NCBI RefSeq assembly: GCF_014635545.1
Contig: NZ_BMDA01000002.1
Span: 1-64,000 of the forward strand
DNA from: Acinetobacter courvalinii
GTDB taxonomy: Bacteria > Pseudomonadota > Gammaproteobacteria > Pseudomonadales > Moraxellaceae
Reading direction: 5' to 3'
Length of the DNA stretch: 64,000 nucleotides
The translations under genes and the position numbers were made by a program. Positions 44,571-53,677 of the stretch are shown piece by piece (positions within the stretch are counted from its first letter, which is position 1; each line of letters opens with the position of its first letter). Below the pieces are notes generated by a model, which saw only the letters and a program-made list of their open reading frames with translations, did not search any database and was not told where the DNA came from.

Positions 44571-46310
44571 ATGAACCGTAACCATCTACGTCAATTTGCA
44601 TGGGTCACTTCTTTTTTAATTGTTCTATCAGGCTGTGCAACGTCATCCATCCCCGTCAGTTCCAGCGAAAAACTGTTTTATGGTGGGCCGATTCTAACCA
44701 TGTCGGGCAATACACCTGAATATGCAGAAGCGCTGTTAGTGAAAGATGGAAAAATCCGTTTTGTGGGTGCAAAGCAGCAGGCTGAACGCTTGGCGGATAA
44801 AACCGTTCAAACCATTGATCTTAAAAATAAAACTTTATTGCCCAGCTTTATTGATGCGCATAGCCATGTGAATATGGTGGGTTTCCACCAGATGGTCGCC
44901 AATCTATATCCGCAACCTGATGGTCAGGTCTCGGATATCAATTCACTGGTCAATGTGTTGAATCAATGGAAAGCCCAGAATCCAGCTGTGATTAAAACCA
45001 TGGGTGGCTGGATTTTGGGGAATGGCTACGATGACGCACAACTGGCCGAGCAGCGTCATCCGACCGCAGCCGATCTCGATCGCGTCTCAACCGAGCAGCC
45101 GGTGATGATTCTGCATCAATCTGGACATCTGGCCTCTGTAAATCATAAAGCCCTTGAATTGCTGAAGATTGATCAGAATACGCCGAATCCTGCGGGTGGG
45201 GTGATTCGCCGTGAAGCCCATTCAAATGTTCCAAATGGCGTGTTAGAAGAATCCGCTTTATTTAGCGCCATTGGCTCAATTTTTAAAGATGTGCCTCCTG
45301 CGGTAATGTTCCAGATTGCAGAAAAAGGCATAGATGCCTATGTGAAAAATGGTTTTACCACCGTGCAGGAAGGACGGGCAGATCAGGGCACCACGGAAAT
45401 GTGGCACGCTCTAGCCAAGCAGAATCGACTGCCAATAGATGTGGTGTCTTATCCGGATATTACCACCAGTGAGGACTATATGCTCAAACAGGGCAGCAGC
45501 CATCACTATGATCAGCATTTCCGTATTGGTGGAGTGAAAATCAGTCTGGATGGTTCACCTCAGGGCAAAACCGCCTGGCTGACACAACCCTATGTCGTGC
45601 CGCCTGAAGGCAAGGATAAAAGCTATAAAGGCTATCCGGCAATCAGCAATGATCAACAGGTGAAGGATTATATCAATTTAGCCTTTAAACAAGGCTGGCA
45701 AGTCCTTGCGCATGCCAATGGTGATGCAGCAATTGACCAGTTTATTGCAGCGGTAAAAGATGCGACTGTGAAACAAGGACCAGCAGATCGGCGCAGTGTA
45801 CTGATCCATTCGCAAACCATCCGTGATGATCAGCTGGATCAGCTTAAGGCCTTAGACATTATTCCTTCCTTCTTCTCGCTACATACTTTTTACTGGGGAG
45901 ACTGGCATCGTCAGCAAACCTTAGGCGAAACTCGAGCTGCCCATATTTCGCCAACCGCAACGGCTTTAAAAAAGCATCTGATCTTTACCCAACATCATGA
46001 TGCACCTGTGGTACCCCCGAGCAGTATGATGATGCTCGATGCGACCGTAAACCGAGTCACACGGAGTAATTATGTCTTGGGTGCAGATGAGCGCATTAGC
46101 CCTTATCTGGCATTAAAGTCCATGACAGACTGGGCTGCCTATCAATATTTTGAAGAGCAGCAGAAAGGAACATTAGTCCAGGGTAAACTAGCAGATCTGG
46201 TGATTCTAAATCAGAACCCGTTGACTGTCCCGAATCGAGAGATTAAAAACATTAAAGTGCTAGCAACCTATAAAGAAGGCAAACTGATTTATCAGGATTC
46301 AACAAATTAG
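44571..46310 (+). CDS. Amidohydrolase family lipoprotein (YtcJ-like)
   Basis: A 579-residue exported enzyme of the amidohydrolase superfamily. The signal is a lipoprotein type (VLSGCATSS, lipidated Cys22). Metal-site residues are visible in FIDAHSHVNMVG (HxH) and later in AHANGDAAIDQF and LIHSQTIRD; the pattern follows the YtcJ/AmiD-like subfamily. C-terminal GKLADLVILNQNPLTV is typical. It likely acts on small amide or ester substrates in the periplasm; the substrate is unknown. It converges with the TonB-dependent receptor. Confidence 0.9.
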   Translation: MNRNHLRQFAWVTSFLIVLSGCATSSIPVSSSEKLFYGGPILTMSGNTPEYAEALLVKDGKIRFVGAKQQAERLADKTVQTIDLKNKTLLPSFIDAHSHVNMVGFHQMVANLYPQPDGQVSDINSLVNVLNQWKAQNPAVIKTMGGWILGNGYDDAQLAEQRHPTAADLDRVSTEQPVMILHQSGHLASVNHKALELLKIDQNTPNPAGGVIRREAHSNVPNGVLEESALFSAIGSIFKDVPPAVMFQIAEKGIDAYVKNGFTTVQEGRADQGTTEMWHALAKQNRLPIDVVSYPDITTSEDYMLKQGSSHHYDQHFRIGGVKISLDGSPQGKTAWLTQPYVVPPEGKDKSYKGYPAISNDQQVKDYINLAFKQGWQVLAHANGDAAIDQFIAAVKDATVKQGPADRRSVLIHSQTIRDDQLDQLKALDIIPSFFSLHTFYWGDWHRQQTLGETRAAHISPTATALKKHLIFTQHHDAPVVPPSSMMMLDATVNRVTRSNYVLGADERISPYLALKSMTDWAAYQYFEEQQKGTLVQGKLADLVILNQNPLTVPNREIKNIKVLATYKEGKLIYQDSTN

Positions 46311-46317
46311 GGCTATA

Positions 46318-46344
46318 AAGAACCGGGCAGAAGGCCCGGTTTTT
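46318..46344. terminator. Bidirectional terminator
   Basis: ACCGGGC (46322-46328) / GCCCGGT (46334-46340) followed by TTTTG, between the convergent amidohydrolase and TonB-dependent receptor genes. Confidence 0.85.
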
Positions 46345-46350
46345 GCTTCA

Positions 46351-48759
46351 TTACCAACGATAATTGATCTTGCCGTAATAGAACGCGCCATTAAAGCCAA
46401 AAGGCGAGAACTGGCTATAAGGCAAGCTGCCGCCAGTCGGTTGGTTGATATCGTAGACATCTCGATCAGGATAAACATCGGTAATATTGTCGCCACCGAC
46501 AGTGAAGTTCCAGTTTTGATATCGATAAGACAACGCTAAATCCAGTAACCATTTGGCTGAGAATTTTTGGTCTTTGGCTTCGCCAGAATTACTAAAGGTT
46601 TTAAAGCTGCCATAGCGGGTGAGATTGGTATTCACCGTGAAGTTGCCAAGTGTATAGTCATTGGCTAAGCTGAATTTATGTTCAGGGGTACTGCCAGCCA
46701 ATAAACCGTATTGCTCTCGACGATCCAGACGCGTGAGGTTGATACCTAGGGCATCTAAAATAGCGGGATTACCATCCACATGGGTCACTTTATTCTTATT
46801 GTAATTGTAGGCCAGTGAGCTATTCAGTTGGCCATAAGGTAAATCTGTCCATTTATAGGTGGCAACTAAGTCAACACCACGCGTGCGGGTATCGCTGGCA
46901 TTGTTGAAATAACGAATGGTACTGAAGTTGGTGTCGGTGATGCCTTTTGAGTTCAGGTATTGGCGCACGGTCGCGCTGCTGGCATTGATATTGGAAGACA
47001 GGCTGATCCGGTTATCAATATCGATCTGATAGGCATCCAGGGTCACATACAAATGATCGGTAGGTGTGAATACCAATCCTACGCTATAGTTTTTCGACTT
47101 CTCAGGTTTAAGTTGTTCCGCGCCAAGCAGTTGAGCAACATTTGCGCTTGTAGGGAAGGTTCCTGCTTCAGCAAATTGACCATTGACCAGTTGTGAGGAG
47201 GTCTGTGCAAAATATTGTTGAGCCAGACTTGGCGCGCGGAAACCTGTAGAGGCGCTACCGCGTAGTGCAAGCGCAGGATGAATGGCATAACGCAAAGACA
47301 ATGACGCATTATCGGTATGACCAAAATCATTGTAATATTCATGGCGATAGGCTGTAGAGGCAGACAGTTTCTCAGTTAAGTTGGCCTCCAGGTCCAGATA
47401 AGCTGCATAACTGTCGCGAGACCATTCACCTGCATCGGCAGCACGGAAGCCTGCTAGTCCAGAAGAACCACTTTTATAATAGGAAGCTGGATCACCAGCT
47501 TGGATCTGATATTTCTGATTTAGATATTGCGTACCAAAGGCAACATTCAACGGGCTGGCGAGTGCGGCCACATTAAACTCACGGGAAAGATCAACATTCA
47601 CGACCGTCTGAGCATTTTTCAGCGTACCATTTTGGAAGCCAAAAGGTGTGGCAGCAGTGTCTTTATAAAGATCGACATTGATGGTTTTGGTATCGACATC
47701 ATAACGATTCGAACCATAATTCACCGAGGCATCATAATGCCATGCAGACCAATCGCCTTTGATCCCTGCAACCGCAGCAAAGTCATCAAGTTGGCCCTGA
47801 ATAATGGGTAGATAGCCGTTTGGATAAAGGGCAGGAATATTATTGGAGGCATTGCTTAAGCGATAGAATCCAGCGGTCTCTGCATTACGGTGGCTATAGG
47901 TTGCAAAGGAATACAGTTCAGTTTGATCGCTGAGATCATAACCCAGATTGACGGCTACTTTGACCTCATCGGAATCAGGATCCCCAAAACGGAACGTACG
48001 CTGCCCATAGGTGGTTGATTTGGGATCACGCAGGTCAAGGCCAGCACGATTGGTGGCTTGGCTATCCTGCCATTCCCCTGAAAAGATTGCATAACCATAA
48101 TTCTTCAGTTTGGTGCCACCTGAAACAAAGGATTGCTTTTGTTCACCATCGCCTTTGTTATAAATGCCGTATTTAATCCCCGCTTCGCCATGTTTGGGAT
48201 TGGATTTCAAAATAATATTAATCACCCCAGCAATCGCATCGGAACCATAGCGAGCTGATGCACCTTCACGCAGGACTTCGACACGGCTAATCGCGGAGAT
48301 CGGAATTGCATTTAAATCGGTTGGGGCAGAGCCACGACCAATGGTACCGCCAAGGTTAATAAAAGCACCTGTATGGCGCCGTTTGCCATTCACCAGAACC
48401 AGCACCTGATCAGGTGCCAGCCCTTTCAATTGGGCAGGACGAACCAGTTCAGTGCCATCTACCACGGTTGGACGTGGAAAATTAATCGAGGGAATAATTC
48501 GAGAGAGTGCAGTCCCCAACTCGTTGGAACCTGTCCGTTCAGTCAGTTCTTTGGCACTAATTACATCGATTGGTTGTAAAGACTCTGTTTGCGAGCGATT
48601 GTTAGCACGGGTTCCTGTGACGACAACGGTGGCGAGGGTTTTGACCTGTTCTGGATCATTCGGAGGGTTCTCGGCTGCGTGCACCGTGCTATATAGTGCA
48701 AGCAAAATCAGGCTCGCACTCAGACTTAAAGGAAAATTTCTTAAAATAGGAGAATGCAT
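46351..48759 (-). CDS. TonB-dependent outer-membrane receptor
   Basis: An 802-residue outer-membrane transporter energised by TonB-ExbBD. A signal peptide ends VHAA. The TonB box region is near KTLATVVVTGTRANNR, the plug domain spans ~residues 50-180 (LQPIDVISAKELTERTG ... VLREGASARYGSDAIAGVINI), and the barrel ends in ...FYYGKINYRW with a C-terminal Trp. ATG at 48759 is chosen because the upstream alternative is TTG. The pattern, with SRVEVLREGASARYGSDAIAGVINIIL, is of the carbohydrate/vitamin-type receptors; no Fur box was recognised upstream. The substrate is unknown. Confidence 0.9.
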   Translation of the reverse strand: MHSPILRNFPLSLSASLILLALYSTVHAAENPPNDPEQVKTLATVVVTGTRANNRSQTESLQPIDVISAKELTERTGSNELGTALSRIIPSINFPRPTVVDGTELVRPAQLKGLAPDQVLVLVNGKRRHTGAFINLGGTIGRGSAPTDLNAIPISAISRVEVLREGASARYGSDAIAGVINIILKSNPKHGEAGIKYGIYNKGDGEQKQSFVSGGTKLKNYGYAIFSGEWQDSQATNRAGLDLRDPKSTTYGQRTFRFGDPDSDEVKVAVNLGYDLSDQTELYSFATYSHRNAETAGFYRLSNASNNIPALYPNGYLPIIQGQLDDFAAVAGIKGDWSAWHYDASVNYGSNRYDVDTKTINVDLYKDTAATPFGFQNGTLKNAQTVVNVDLSREFNVAALASPLNVAFGTQYLNQKYQIQAGDPASYYKSGSSGLAGFRAADAGEWSRDSYAAYLDLEANLTEKLSASTAYRHEYYNDFGHTDNASLSLRYAIHPALALRGSASTGFRAPSLAQQYFAQTSSQLVNGQFAEAGTFPTSANVAQLLGAEQLKPEKSKNYSVGLVFTPTDHLYVTLDAYQIDIDNRISLSSNINASSATVRQYLNSKGITDTNFSTIRYFNNASDTRTRGVDLVATYKWTDLPYGQLNSSLAYNYNKNKVTHVDGNPAILDALGINLTRLDRREQYGLLAGSTPEHKFSLANDYTLGNFTVNTNLTRYGSFKTFSNSGEAKDQKFSAKWLLDLALSYRYQNWNFTVGGDNITDVYPDRDVYDINQPTGGSLPYSQFSPFGFNGAFYYGKINYRW

Positions 48760-48945
48760 TTTTGTGTTCTGCCCCAAGTTCTGTAAACATTTGTGAACAT
48801 GGTAGGAGGATCAAAAAAAATTCAAAAACAATATAAAAACATAAGGTTAGAACAAAACTCGCAAAGCAATCGCTATGAATTTTAAGTTAATGATTTATAT
48901 AGTATTGATTTTTAAAATGAAGTTGCTCATTTTTGAATAGGCAAT

Positions 48946-48978
48946 AAAAAAAACCAGCCCGAATGGACTGGTTTTTTT
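48946..48978 (-). terminator. purC terminator
   Basis: AACCAGCCC-GAAT-GGACTGGTT with one internal mismatch, flanked by A7 and T7. It ends the dapA-bamC-purC operon on the minus strand. Confidence 0.85.
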
Positions 48979-49000
48979 AGAAGGAATTGCTTAGCCAGGC

Positions 49001-49720
49001 TTAGATATCATCTAGCTTAATGCCTAAACGTGCTGCAACTTCTTCATAGGCTTCGACCACACCACCTAAACCTTGGCGGAAACGGTCTTTATCCAGTTTT
49101 TTCTTGGTATCTTTATCCCATAAACGGCAACCGTCTGGAGAGAATTCATCACCCAATACGATACGGTCGTGGAACACGCCGAATTCAAGTTTAAAATCGA
49201 CCAGAATCATATTACCTGCATCGAATAATGCTTTAAGTACATCATTGACCTGGTAAGTGAGTTCTTTCATTTTTTCAAGCTGTTCAGCAGTCGCCCAACC
49301 TAAAGCAATTGCTTGAGATTCGTTCACCATTGGATCGCCAAGCGCATCATCTTTAAAGAATAATTCAAATGTTGGCGGAGTGAGTTCCTTGCCTTCTTCA
49401 ACGCCTAAACGACGGCAAAGTGAACCAGCAGCATAGTTACGAATAACGCATTCCACCGGGATCATCTGAAGTTTTTTAACCAATACTTCAGTTGGAGAAA
49501 GCAATTTTTCAAAATGCGTTTCAATACCTGCTTCAGCCAGTTTATCCATGATGAAGGCGTTAAAACGGTTGTTGACCTTGCCCTTACGATCGAGTTGCTC
49601 GATTTTTTCGCCATTGAATGCCGAGGCATCATCACGGAAGACTAAAATCAGGTGATCAGCGTTATCTGTTTCATATACAGATTTAGCTTTACCAGTATAG
49701 AGCAAGGTTTGTTTTAACAT
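49001..49720 (-). CDS. purC: Phosphoribosylaminoimidazole-succinocarboxamide synthase
   Basis: A 239-residue enzyme joining aspartate to CAIR in purine synthesis with ATP. Motifs: [15 protein letters not shown], the signature [25 protein letters not shown] and [14 protein letters not shown]. Length is the same class as E. coli PurC (237). It is the last gene of the dapA-bamC-purC order found in many gammaproteobacteria, 35 bases after bamC. Confidence 0.97.
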   Translation of the reverse strand: MLKQTLLYTGKAKSVYETDNADHLILVFRDDASAFNGEKIEQLDRKGKVNNRFNAFIMDKLAEAGIETHFEKLLSPTEVLVKKLQMIPVECVIRNYAAGSLCRRLGVEEGKELTPPTFELFFKDDALGDPMVNESQAIALGWATAEQLEKMKELTYQVNDVLKALFDAGNMILVDFKLEFGVFHDRIVLGDEFSPDGCRLWDKDTKKKLDKDRFRQGLGGVVEAYEEVAARLGIKLDDI

Positions 49721-49755
49721 GAGGGAACCTTTTGAAAAAAATGCCTAGTAAACGA

Positions 49756-50364
49756 CTAGGCTGGCCAGTTTTGGTAAATCTGGGCTAATACTTCCGTTGC
49801 AACCGCAGGGTCTGCAAAGGTTGTATCAAGTTTGAACAATGCAATGGTATTGCTTGAGCCAACAGCCGTAAGCTTGAGTAGATAGTTTTGCTCACCGACT
49901 TGAATGGTTGCTTCATAGCCATGATCTGCCTGAGAGATGACCTTGTAGTTGAGGCTGCTCACAGTTGCAAAGGTATATTGCCAAGCCGTTGCAGTCGGAC
50001 CATCCACTTTCAGCAATGGATTTTTATTTCCGTCCATCACCAGTTGTGGGCGACCCAGGCTGGTTGCTGTCGCTTCAGTTGTGTTGCTAGGTGCAGTTTG
50101 CACTGACTCTGGGCGAGGAAGTGCATAACGGTTGCCAGTCTTGTTTTCAAATGTCGGCGCATGTTCAATCGCAAGCGGGTCAACCGTTGGTGCCGGATAC
50201 AATGGCGTAAATGGTCTTACCGTTGCATTCTCAGGGAACTTGAGTGGTTCAAGCGCTTGCGCTTTTTTATAATCTAAAGAATGATTATTGAGGGCAAAAC
50301 GACCACAACCAGCCAAACTTAAAGCTGAAATGACTAGGACAACACCAAGACGTAATTGCATCAT
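49756..50364 (-). CDS. bamC: BamC/NlpB-like outer-membrane assembly lipoprotein
   Basis: A 202-residue lipoprotein (signal LSLAGC, lipidated Cys20). It sits between dapA and purC exactly as bamC (nlpB, lipoprotein-34) does in E. coli. After the signal comes a proline-rich unstructured stretch (~residues 40-100: LKFPENATVRPFTPLYPAP) like the region of BamC that binds BamD. A single helix-grip-like domain follows (QYTFATVSSLNYKVISQADHGYEATIQVG). It is shorter than E. coli BamC (344), which has two such domains. The assignment rests on position and layout more than on direct similarity. Confidence 0.75.
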   Translation of the reverse strand: MMQLRLGVVLVISALSLAGCGRFALNNHSLDYKKAQALEPLKFPENATVRPFTPLYPAPTVDPLAIEHAPTFENKTGNRYALPRPESVQTAPSNTTEATATSLGRPQLVMDGNKNPLLKVDGPTATAWQYTFATVSSLNYKVISQADHGYEATIQVGEQNYLLKLTAVGSSNTIALFKLDTTFADPAVATEVLAQIYQNWPA

Positions 50365-50376
50365 AAATTGCTCGTA

Positions 50377-51270
50377 TTAAATAATTCCCGCAGTTTTCAA
50401 ATCTGTGCGGAGAGGTTCACGATATTGTTCTGCTAGAGCGGTTAATGGCAGGCGTAAACCTGTACTGATATATCCCATCTCATGCAACGCCCATTTCACA
50501 GGAATTGGGTTTGATTCGCAAAACAAAATATTGTGTAGATTTGCAATTTGCTGATTCAGACTTTGTGCTTTGGCTTGATCGCCCGCTAATGCAGCTTCAC
50601 AAACTTCGCTCATTTGTTTGGGTGCGACATTGGCCGTCACCGAAATATTACCTTTCGCACCACGCAAGATCAGTTCCCAAGCCGTTTCATCATCACCTGA
50701 GTAGACTGCGATTTTACCTTTTAAACCTTCGATGAGGGCTTGACCGCGGGGTACATCGCCGGTTGCATCTTTAATCCCAACAATGTTTTGAATATCAGCA
50801 AGACGAATAACAGTCTCGTTTTGCATATCTACGCCAGTACGACCTGGAACATTATAAAGAATTTGTGGAATATCAACTGCTTCAGCAATTGCTTTATAAT
50901 GTTGATATAAGCCTTCTTGGGTAGGTTTATTATAATATGGCGTAACGAGTAAGGCTGCATCTGCACCGAGTTCTTTTGCTGCTTTGGTCAGCTCAATTGC
51001 TTCGCGTGTGGAGTTTGCACCGGTACCCGCAATAATCGGGATGCGTTTATTGGCTACACGGATCACTTCTTTGATGACTTGTGTATGCTCTTCCATGCTT
51101 AATGTTGAGGCTTCGCCCGTTGTGCCAACAGCAACAATACTATGTGTACCTTGTTGGATGTGCCACTCAACGAGCTTCTCCAGGCTCTTCCAATCTACGC
51201 GACCATCTTCAAACATAGGGGTGACGAGTGCGACAATTGAGCCTTGAATATTCTGTGCTAGCTGAGTCAT
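50377..51270 (-). CDS. dapA: 4-hydroxy-tetrahydrodipicolinate synthase
   Basis: A 297-residue aldolase-type enzyme condensing pyruvate with aspartate semialdehyde, the first committed step to diaminopimelate and lysine. Motifs: IVALVTPMFEDG, the pyruvate-binding AVGTTGEASTLS, catalytic Tyr in ILYNVPGRTG, and the Schiff-base Lys in IVGIKDATGDV. Length equals the family standard (292). It heads the dapA-bamC-purC operon; the gene for the next enzyme, dapB, is at 24796-25617. Confidence 0.97.
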   Translation of the reverse strand: MTQLAQNIQGSIVALVTPMFEDGRVDWKSLEKLVEWHIQQGTHSIVAVGTTGEASTLSMEEHTQVIKEVIRVANKRIPIIAGTGANSTREAIELTKAAKELGADAALLVTPYYNKPTQEGLYQHYKAIAEAVDIPQILYNVPGRTGVDMQNETVIRLADIQNIVGIKDATGDVPRGQALIEGLKGKIAVYSGDDETAWELILRGAKGNISVTANVAPKQMSEVCEAALAGDQAKAQSLNQQIANLHNILFCESNPIPVKWALHEMGYISTGLRLPLTALAEQYREPLRTDLKTAGII

Positions 51271-51550
51271 TTTAAAAAACTATCCTATTTTCCCATCCGA
51301 GATTGAATTAGTTGAAACGAAATAGTGGATGGTTGCAGTATTTTGATTCGTCGTCCAATAATGAATTCGATTGAATGACAATTATGCAAATTATGACTGA
51401 TCAGCGGCATAAGAACAATATGCTTTAGTCAAACAGCCGAAAACTTTAATTCAACTTTTACCTGAATAATTTTCATGTTAAGAAAAGTTCAGTTGAAAGT
51501 AGCCAGACGATACAGAGCAGCGTATGTTAGAAAGGAGCCAGCAATCCAGA

Positions 51551-52201
51551 ATGAATCACAATATGCATACACATGTGAAACACAGCGCACTCATTGTTGT
51601 GGATGTACAAAACGGGTTTACCCCGGGTGGAAACTTAGCAGTCACGGATGCCGATCAGATTATTCCACTCATTAATCAGCTGGCGCGACAGTTTGAAATG
51701 GTGGTGCTGACCCAAGACTGGCATCCAGAACAGCATATTTCCTTTGCCGATAATCATGAAAATAAAGCGCCTTTTGAAACCATTGAGCTGCCTTATGGAA
51801 CGCAAGTATTGTGGCCCAAGCATTGTGTGCAGGGCACAGCGGATGCCGAATTTCATCCGGCGCTGGATATTCCAACGGCGCAGTTGATTATCCGTAAAGG
51901 TTTTCACCCCGAGATTGACAGTTATTCTGCTTTTATGGAGGCAGATCGTAAAACACCGACCGGTCTCAACGGCTATTTAAAAGAACATCAAATTGATACA
52001 GTCTATATTGTGGGAATTGCCACTGATTTTTGTGTGGCATGGACAGCACTGGATGCCGTACAGATGGGTTTTACAACCTATGTGATTGAGGATGCCTGTA
52101 AAGCCATAGATTTGAATGGTTCATTGCAGAGTGCATGGCAGAGTATGTTGGCACAGGGCGTACAGCGTATTCAGTCGGGTGCGATTTTGGCATCAGCTTG
52201 A
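51551..52201 (+). CDS. pncA: Nicotinamidase
   Basis: A 216-residue isochorismatase-fold amidase that turns nicotinamide into nicotinic acid for NAD salvage. It shows the catalytic Asp in VVDVQNGFTPGGNL, metal-site residues in TQDWHPEQHISFA, the Lys region in LWPKHCVQGT/IIRKGFHPEIDSYS, and nucleophilic Cys in VGIATDFCVAWTALDA. Start choice is uncertain between ATGs at 51524, 51551 and 51563; 51551 is used because AAAGGAG lies upstream, although 13 bases away. Confidence 0.93.
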   Translation: MNHNMHTHVKHSALIVVDVQNGFTPGGNLAVTDADQIIPLINQLARQFEMVVLTQDWHPEQHISFADNHENKAPFETIELPYGTQVLWPKHCVQGTADAEFHPALDIPTAQLIIRKGFHPEIDSYSAFMEADRKTPTGLNGYLKEHQIDTVYIVGIATDFCVAWTALDAVQMGFTTYVIEDACKAIDLNGSLQSAWQSMLAQGVQRIQSGAILASA

Positions 52202-52287
52202 GCTGTCTGAGCGAAAGGCGTTAAACTGCTGGAAAATGATGGATCAGCATCCGCTAAATCATAACTTAAGGCAGAATTGAGCATTTT

Positions 52288-52752
52288 ATGAAAGTCGAAC
52301 TCGATGATTTTGATCAGAAAATTATTCATCATTTACAAATGAACGGACGTTTGGCCAATCAGGAACTGGCTGAACTGGTGGGTTTGTCAACCTCGCAATG
52401 TTCACGCCGTCGTGTGCAGCTGGAACAGAAAAAAATCATTACCGGCTATTATGCGCAAATTGCATTGAGCGCTGATCCTGCGCCAATCATGGGCATTATT
52501 GAAGTGAAATTACAGAATTATCATGATGCGACCCACGATCGTTTTGTGGAATTTCTTCTGAATGAACCGGCAGTGAAAGACATTCATAAACTGACCGGAA
52601 GTTATGACTTTGCCCTGAAAGTTGCGGTGAAAAATCTGGATGAAATGGTCAAATTGATCGGTATTCTTTCTTCCCAAACTTTTGGCGTCAGCAATCTGAA
52701 TACTTCAATTGTTTTGGAAAAGCTCAAGGAAAACGGGATCGCGATTAAATAA
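52288..52752 (+). CDS. Lrp/AsnC-family transcriptional regulator
   Basis: A 154-residue feast/famine regulator: N-terminal helix-turn-helix (residues ~5-55: LDDFDQKIIHHLQMNGRLANQELAELVGLSTSQCSRRRVQLEQKKII) and a C-terminal RAM domain (IMGIIEVKLQN ... VKDIHKLTGSYDFALKVAVKNLDEM) that binds amino acids and forms octamers. It lies between pncA and the YitT-family gene on the same strand. Direct repeats sit in the space before the latter, so local control is possible. Confidence 0.93.
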   Translation: MKVELDDFDQKIIHHLQMNGRLANQELAELVGLSTSQCSRRRVQLEQKKIITGYYAQIALSADPAPIMGIIEVKLQNYHDATHDRFVEFLLNEPAVKDIHKLTGSYDFALKVAVKNLDEMVKLIGILSSQTFGVSNLNTSIVLEKLKENGIAIK

Positions 52753-52824
52753 AAAACGGATTTCCCATGAACGGGGAACAAGCGCTGATTGCAAATAGGC
52801 TGTTTATACCGAATGGCTTATTTT

Positions 52825-52874
52825 GAATATAAATTGCATTTATGGCAAAAATATAAGAATAAATTGCGTATTTA
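52825..52874. promoter_or_regulatory. Direct repeats upstream of the YitT-family gene
   Basis: GAATATAAATTGCATTTA (52825-52842) and GAATAAATTGCGTATTTA (52857-52874) are imperfect repeats, 32 bp start to start (about three helical turns). They lie in the promoter region of the YitT-family gene, just after an Lrp/AsnC gene, and may be its sites. Confidence 0.4.
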
Positions 52875-52955
52875 GAATAAAAATGATCAAATATGCCGCC
52901 CTTTCTTTGAAAGGCATCTCTCCCTTCTGCTGTTCCGTGATTGAGTTGTATCTTT

Positions 52956-53594
52956 ATGAATACCGAGCAAAATGTATCTCTGGTCAGTCCAGTCGTGCCT
53001 ATTATTGACCAACATTCCAAAATTGAAGATGCGTTGGCACTGTTGACGGGAACATTTATCCTTTCTTTTGCCATGACCTTATTACAGCAAGCCGGCATTA
53101 TGACGGGTGGTACAGCAGGACTGTCTTTGCTACTGCATTATATTACCGACATCAAATTTGGTATTTTATTCTTCTTTATCAATATCCCGTTCTATTATTT
53201 TGCCTATAAGAAAATGGGGATGGCATTGGTGGTAAAAACCTTTATCGCTGTTGCCTTGCTGGCCGGGTTTACTGCCCTCATTCCGCAATTTTTTCATCTC
53301 TCTGATGTTCATCCGATTTATGCGGCGATTTTTGCCAATGTCTTGATGGGGGTGAGTTTCCTGATTTTATTTAGACATCGTTCCAGTTTAGGCGGTATCA
53401 ATTTACTGGCTTTATATTTACAGGAACGCTTCAATATTCCAGCGGGTAAGGTACAGTTGGGAATTGATCTGGCAATTTTGCTCACGTCGCTGCTGTTCGT
53501 CGACTGGAAGTTGATTCTGGTTTCTATTATGGGCGTGGTTATTCTTAATTCGATTATTTTGCTGAATCATAAAACCACACGCTATATTGCATAA
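52956..53594 (+). CDS. YitT-family membrane protein
   Basis: A 212-residue inner-membrane protein of the YitT/DUF161 family with about six hydrophobic segments and the signature FAMTLLQQAGIMTGGTAGLSLLLHYIT. A second conserved stretch is RHRSSLGGINLLALYLQERF. The N-terminal ~25 residues are a polar extension. The start at 52956 is preferred; an in-frame TTG at 52941 would add five residues. The family is thought to transport a small solute, but the substrate is not established. It converges with glmS. Confidence 0.85.
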   Translation: MNTEQNVSLVSPVVPIIDQHSKIEDALALLTGTFILSFAMTLLQQAGIMTGGTAGLSLLLHYITDIKFGILFFFINIPFYYFAYKKMGMALVVKTFIAVALLAGFTALIPQFFHLSDVHPIYAAIFANVLMGVSFLILFRHRSSLGGINLLALYLQERFNIPAGKVQLGIDLAILLTSLLFVDWKLILVSIMGVVILNSIILLNHKTTRYIA

Positions 53595-53641
53595 AATTAT
53601 TTTAAATTATTGTTTTATCTCAATTAATAAACTGTAAAAGC

Positions 53642-53670
53642 AGAGAAGAAGGGCGAACCCTTCTTCTCTT
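53642..53670. terminator. Bidirectional terminator
   Basis: A 12-bp perfect stem (AGAGAAGAAGGG / CCCTTCTTCTCT) with a CGAA loop, between the convergent YitT-family and glmS genes. Confidence 0.9.
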
Positions 53671-53677
53671 TCTATTT

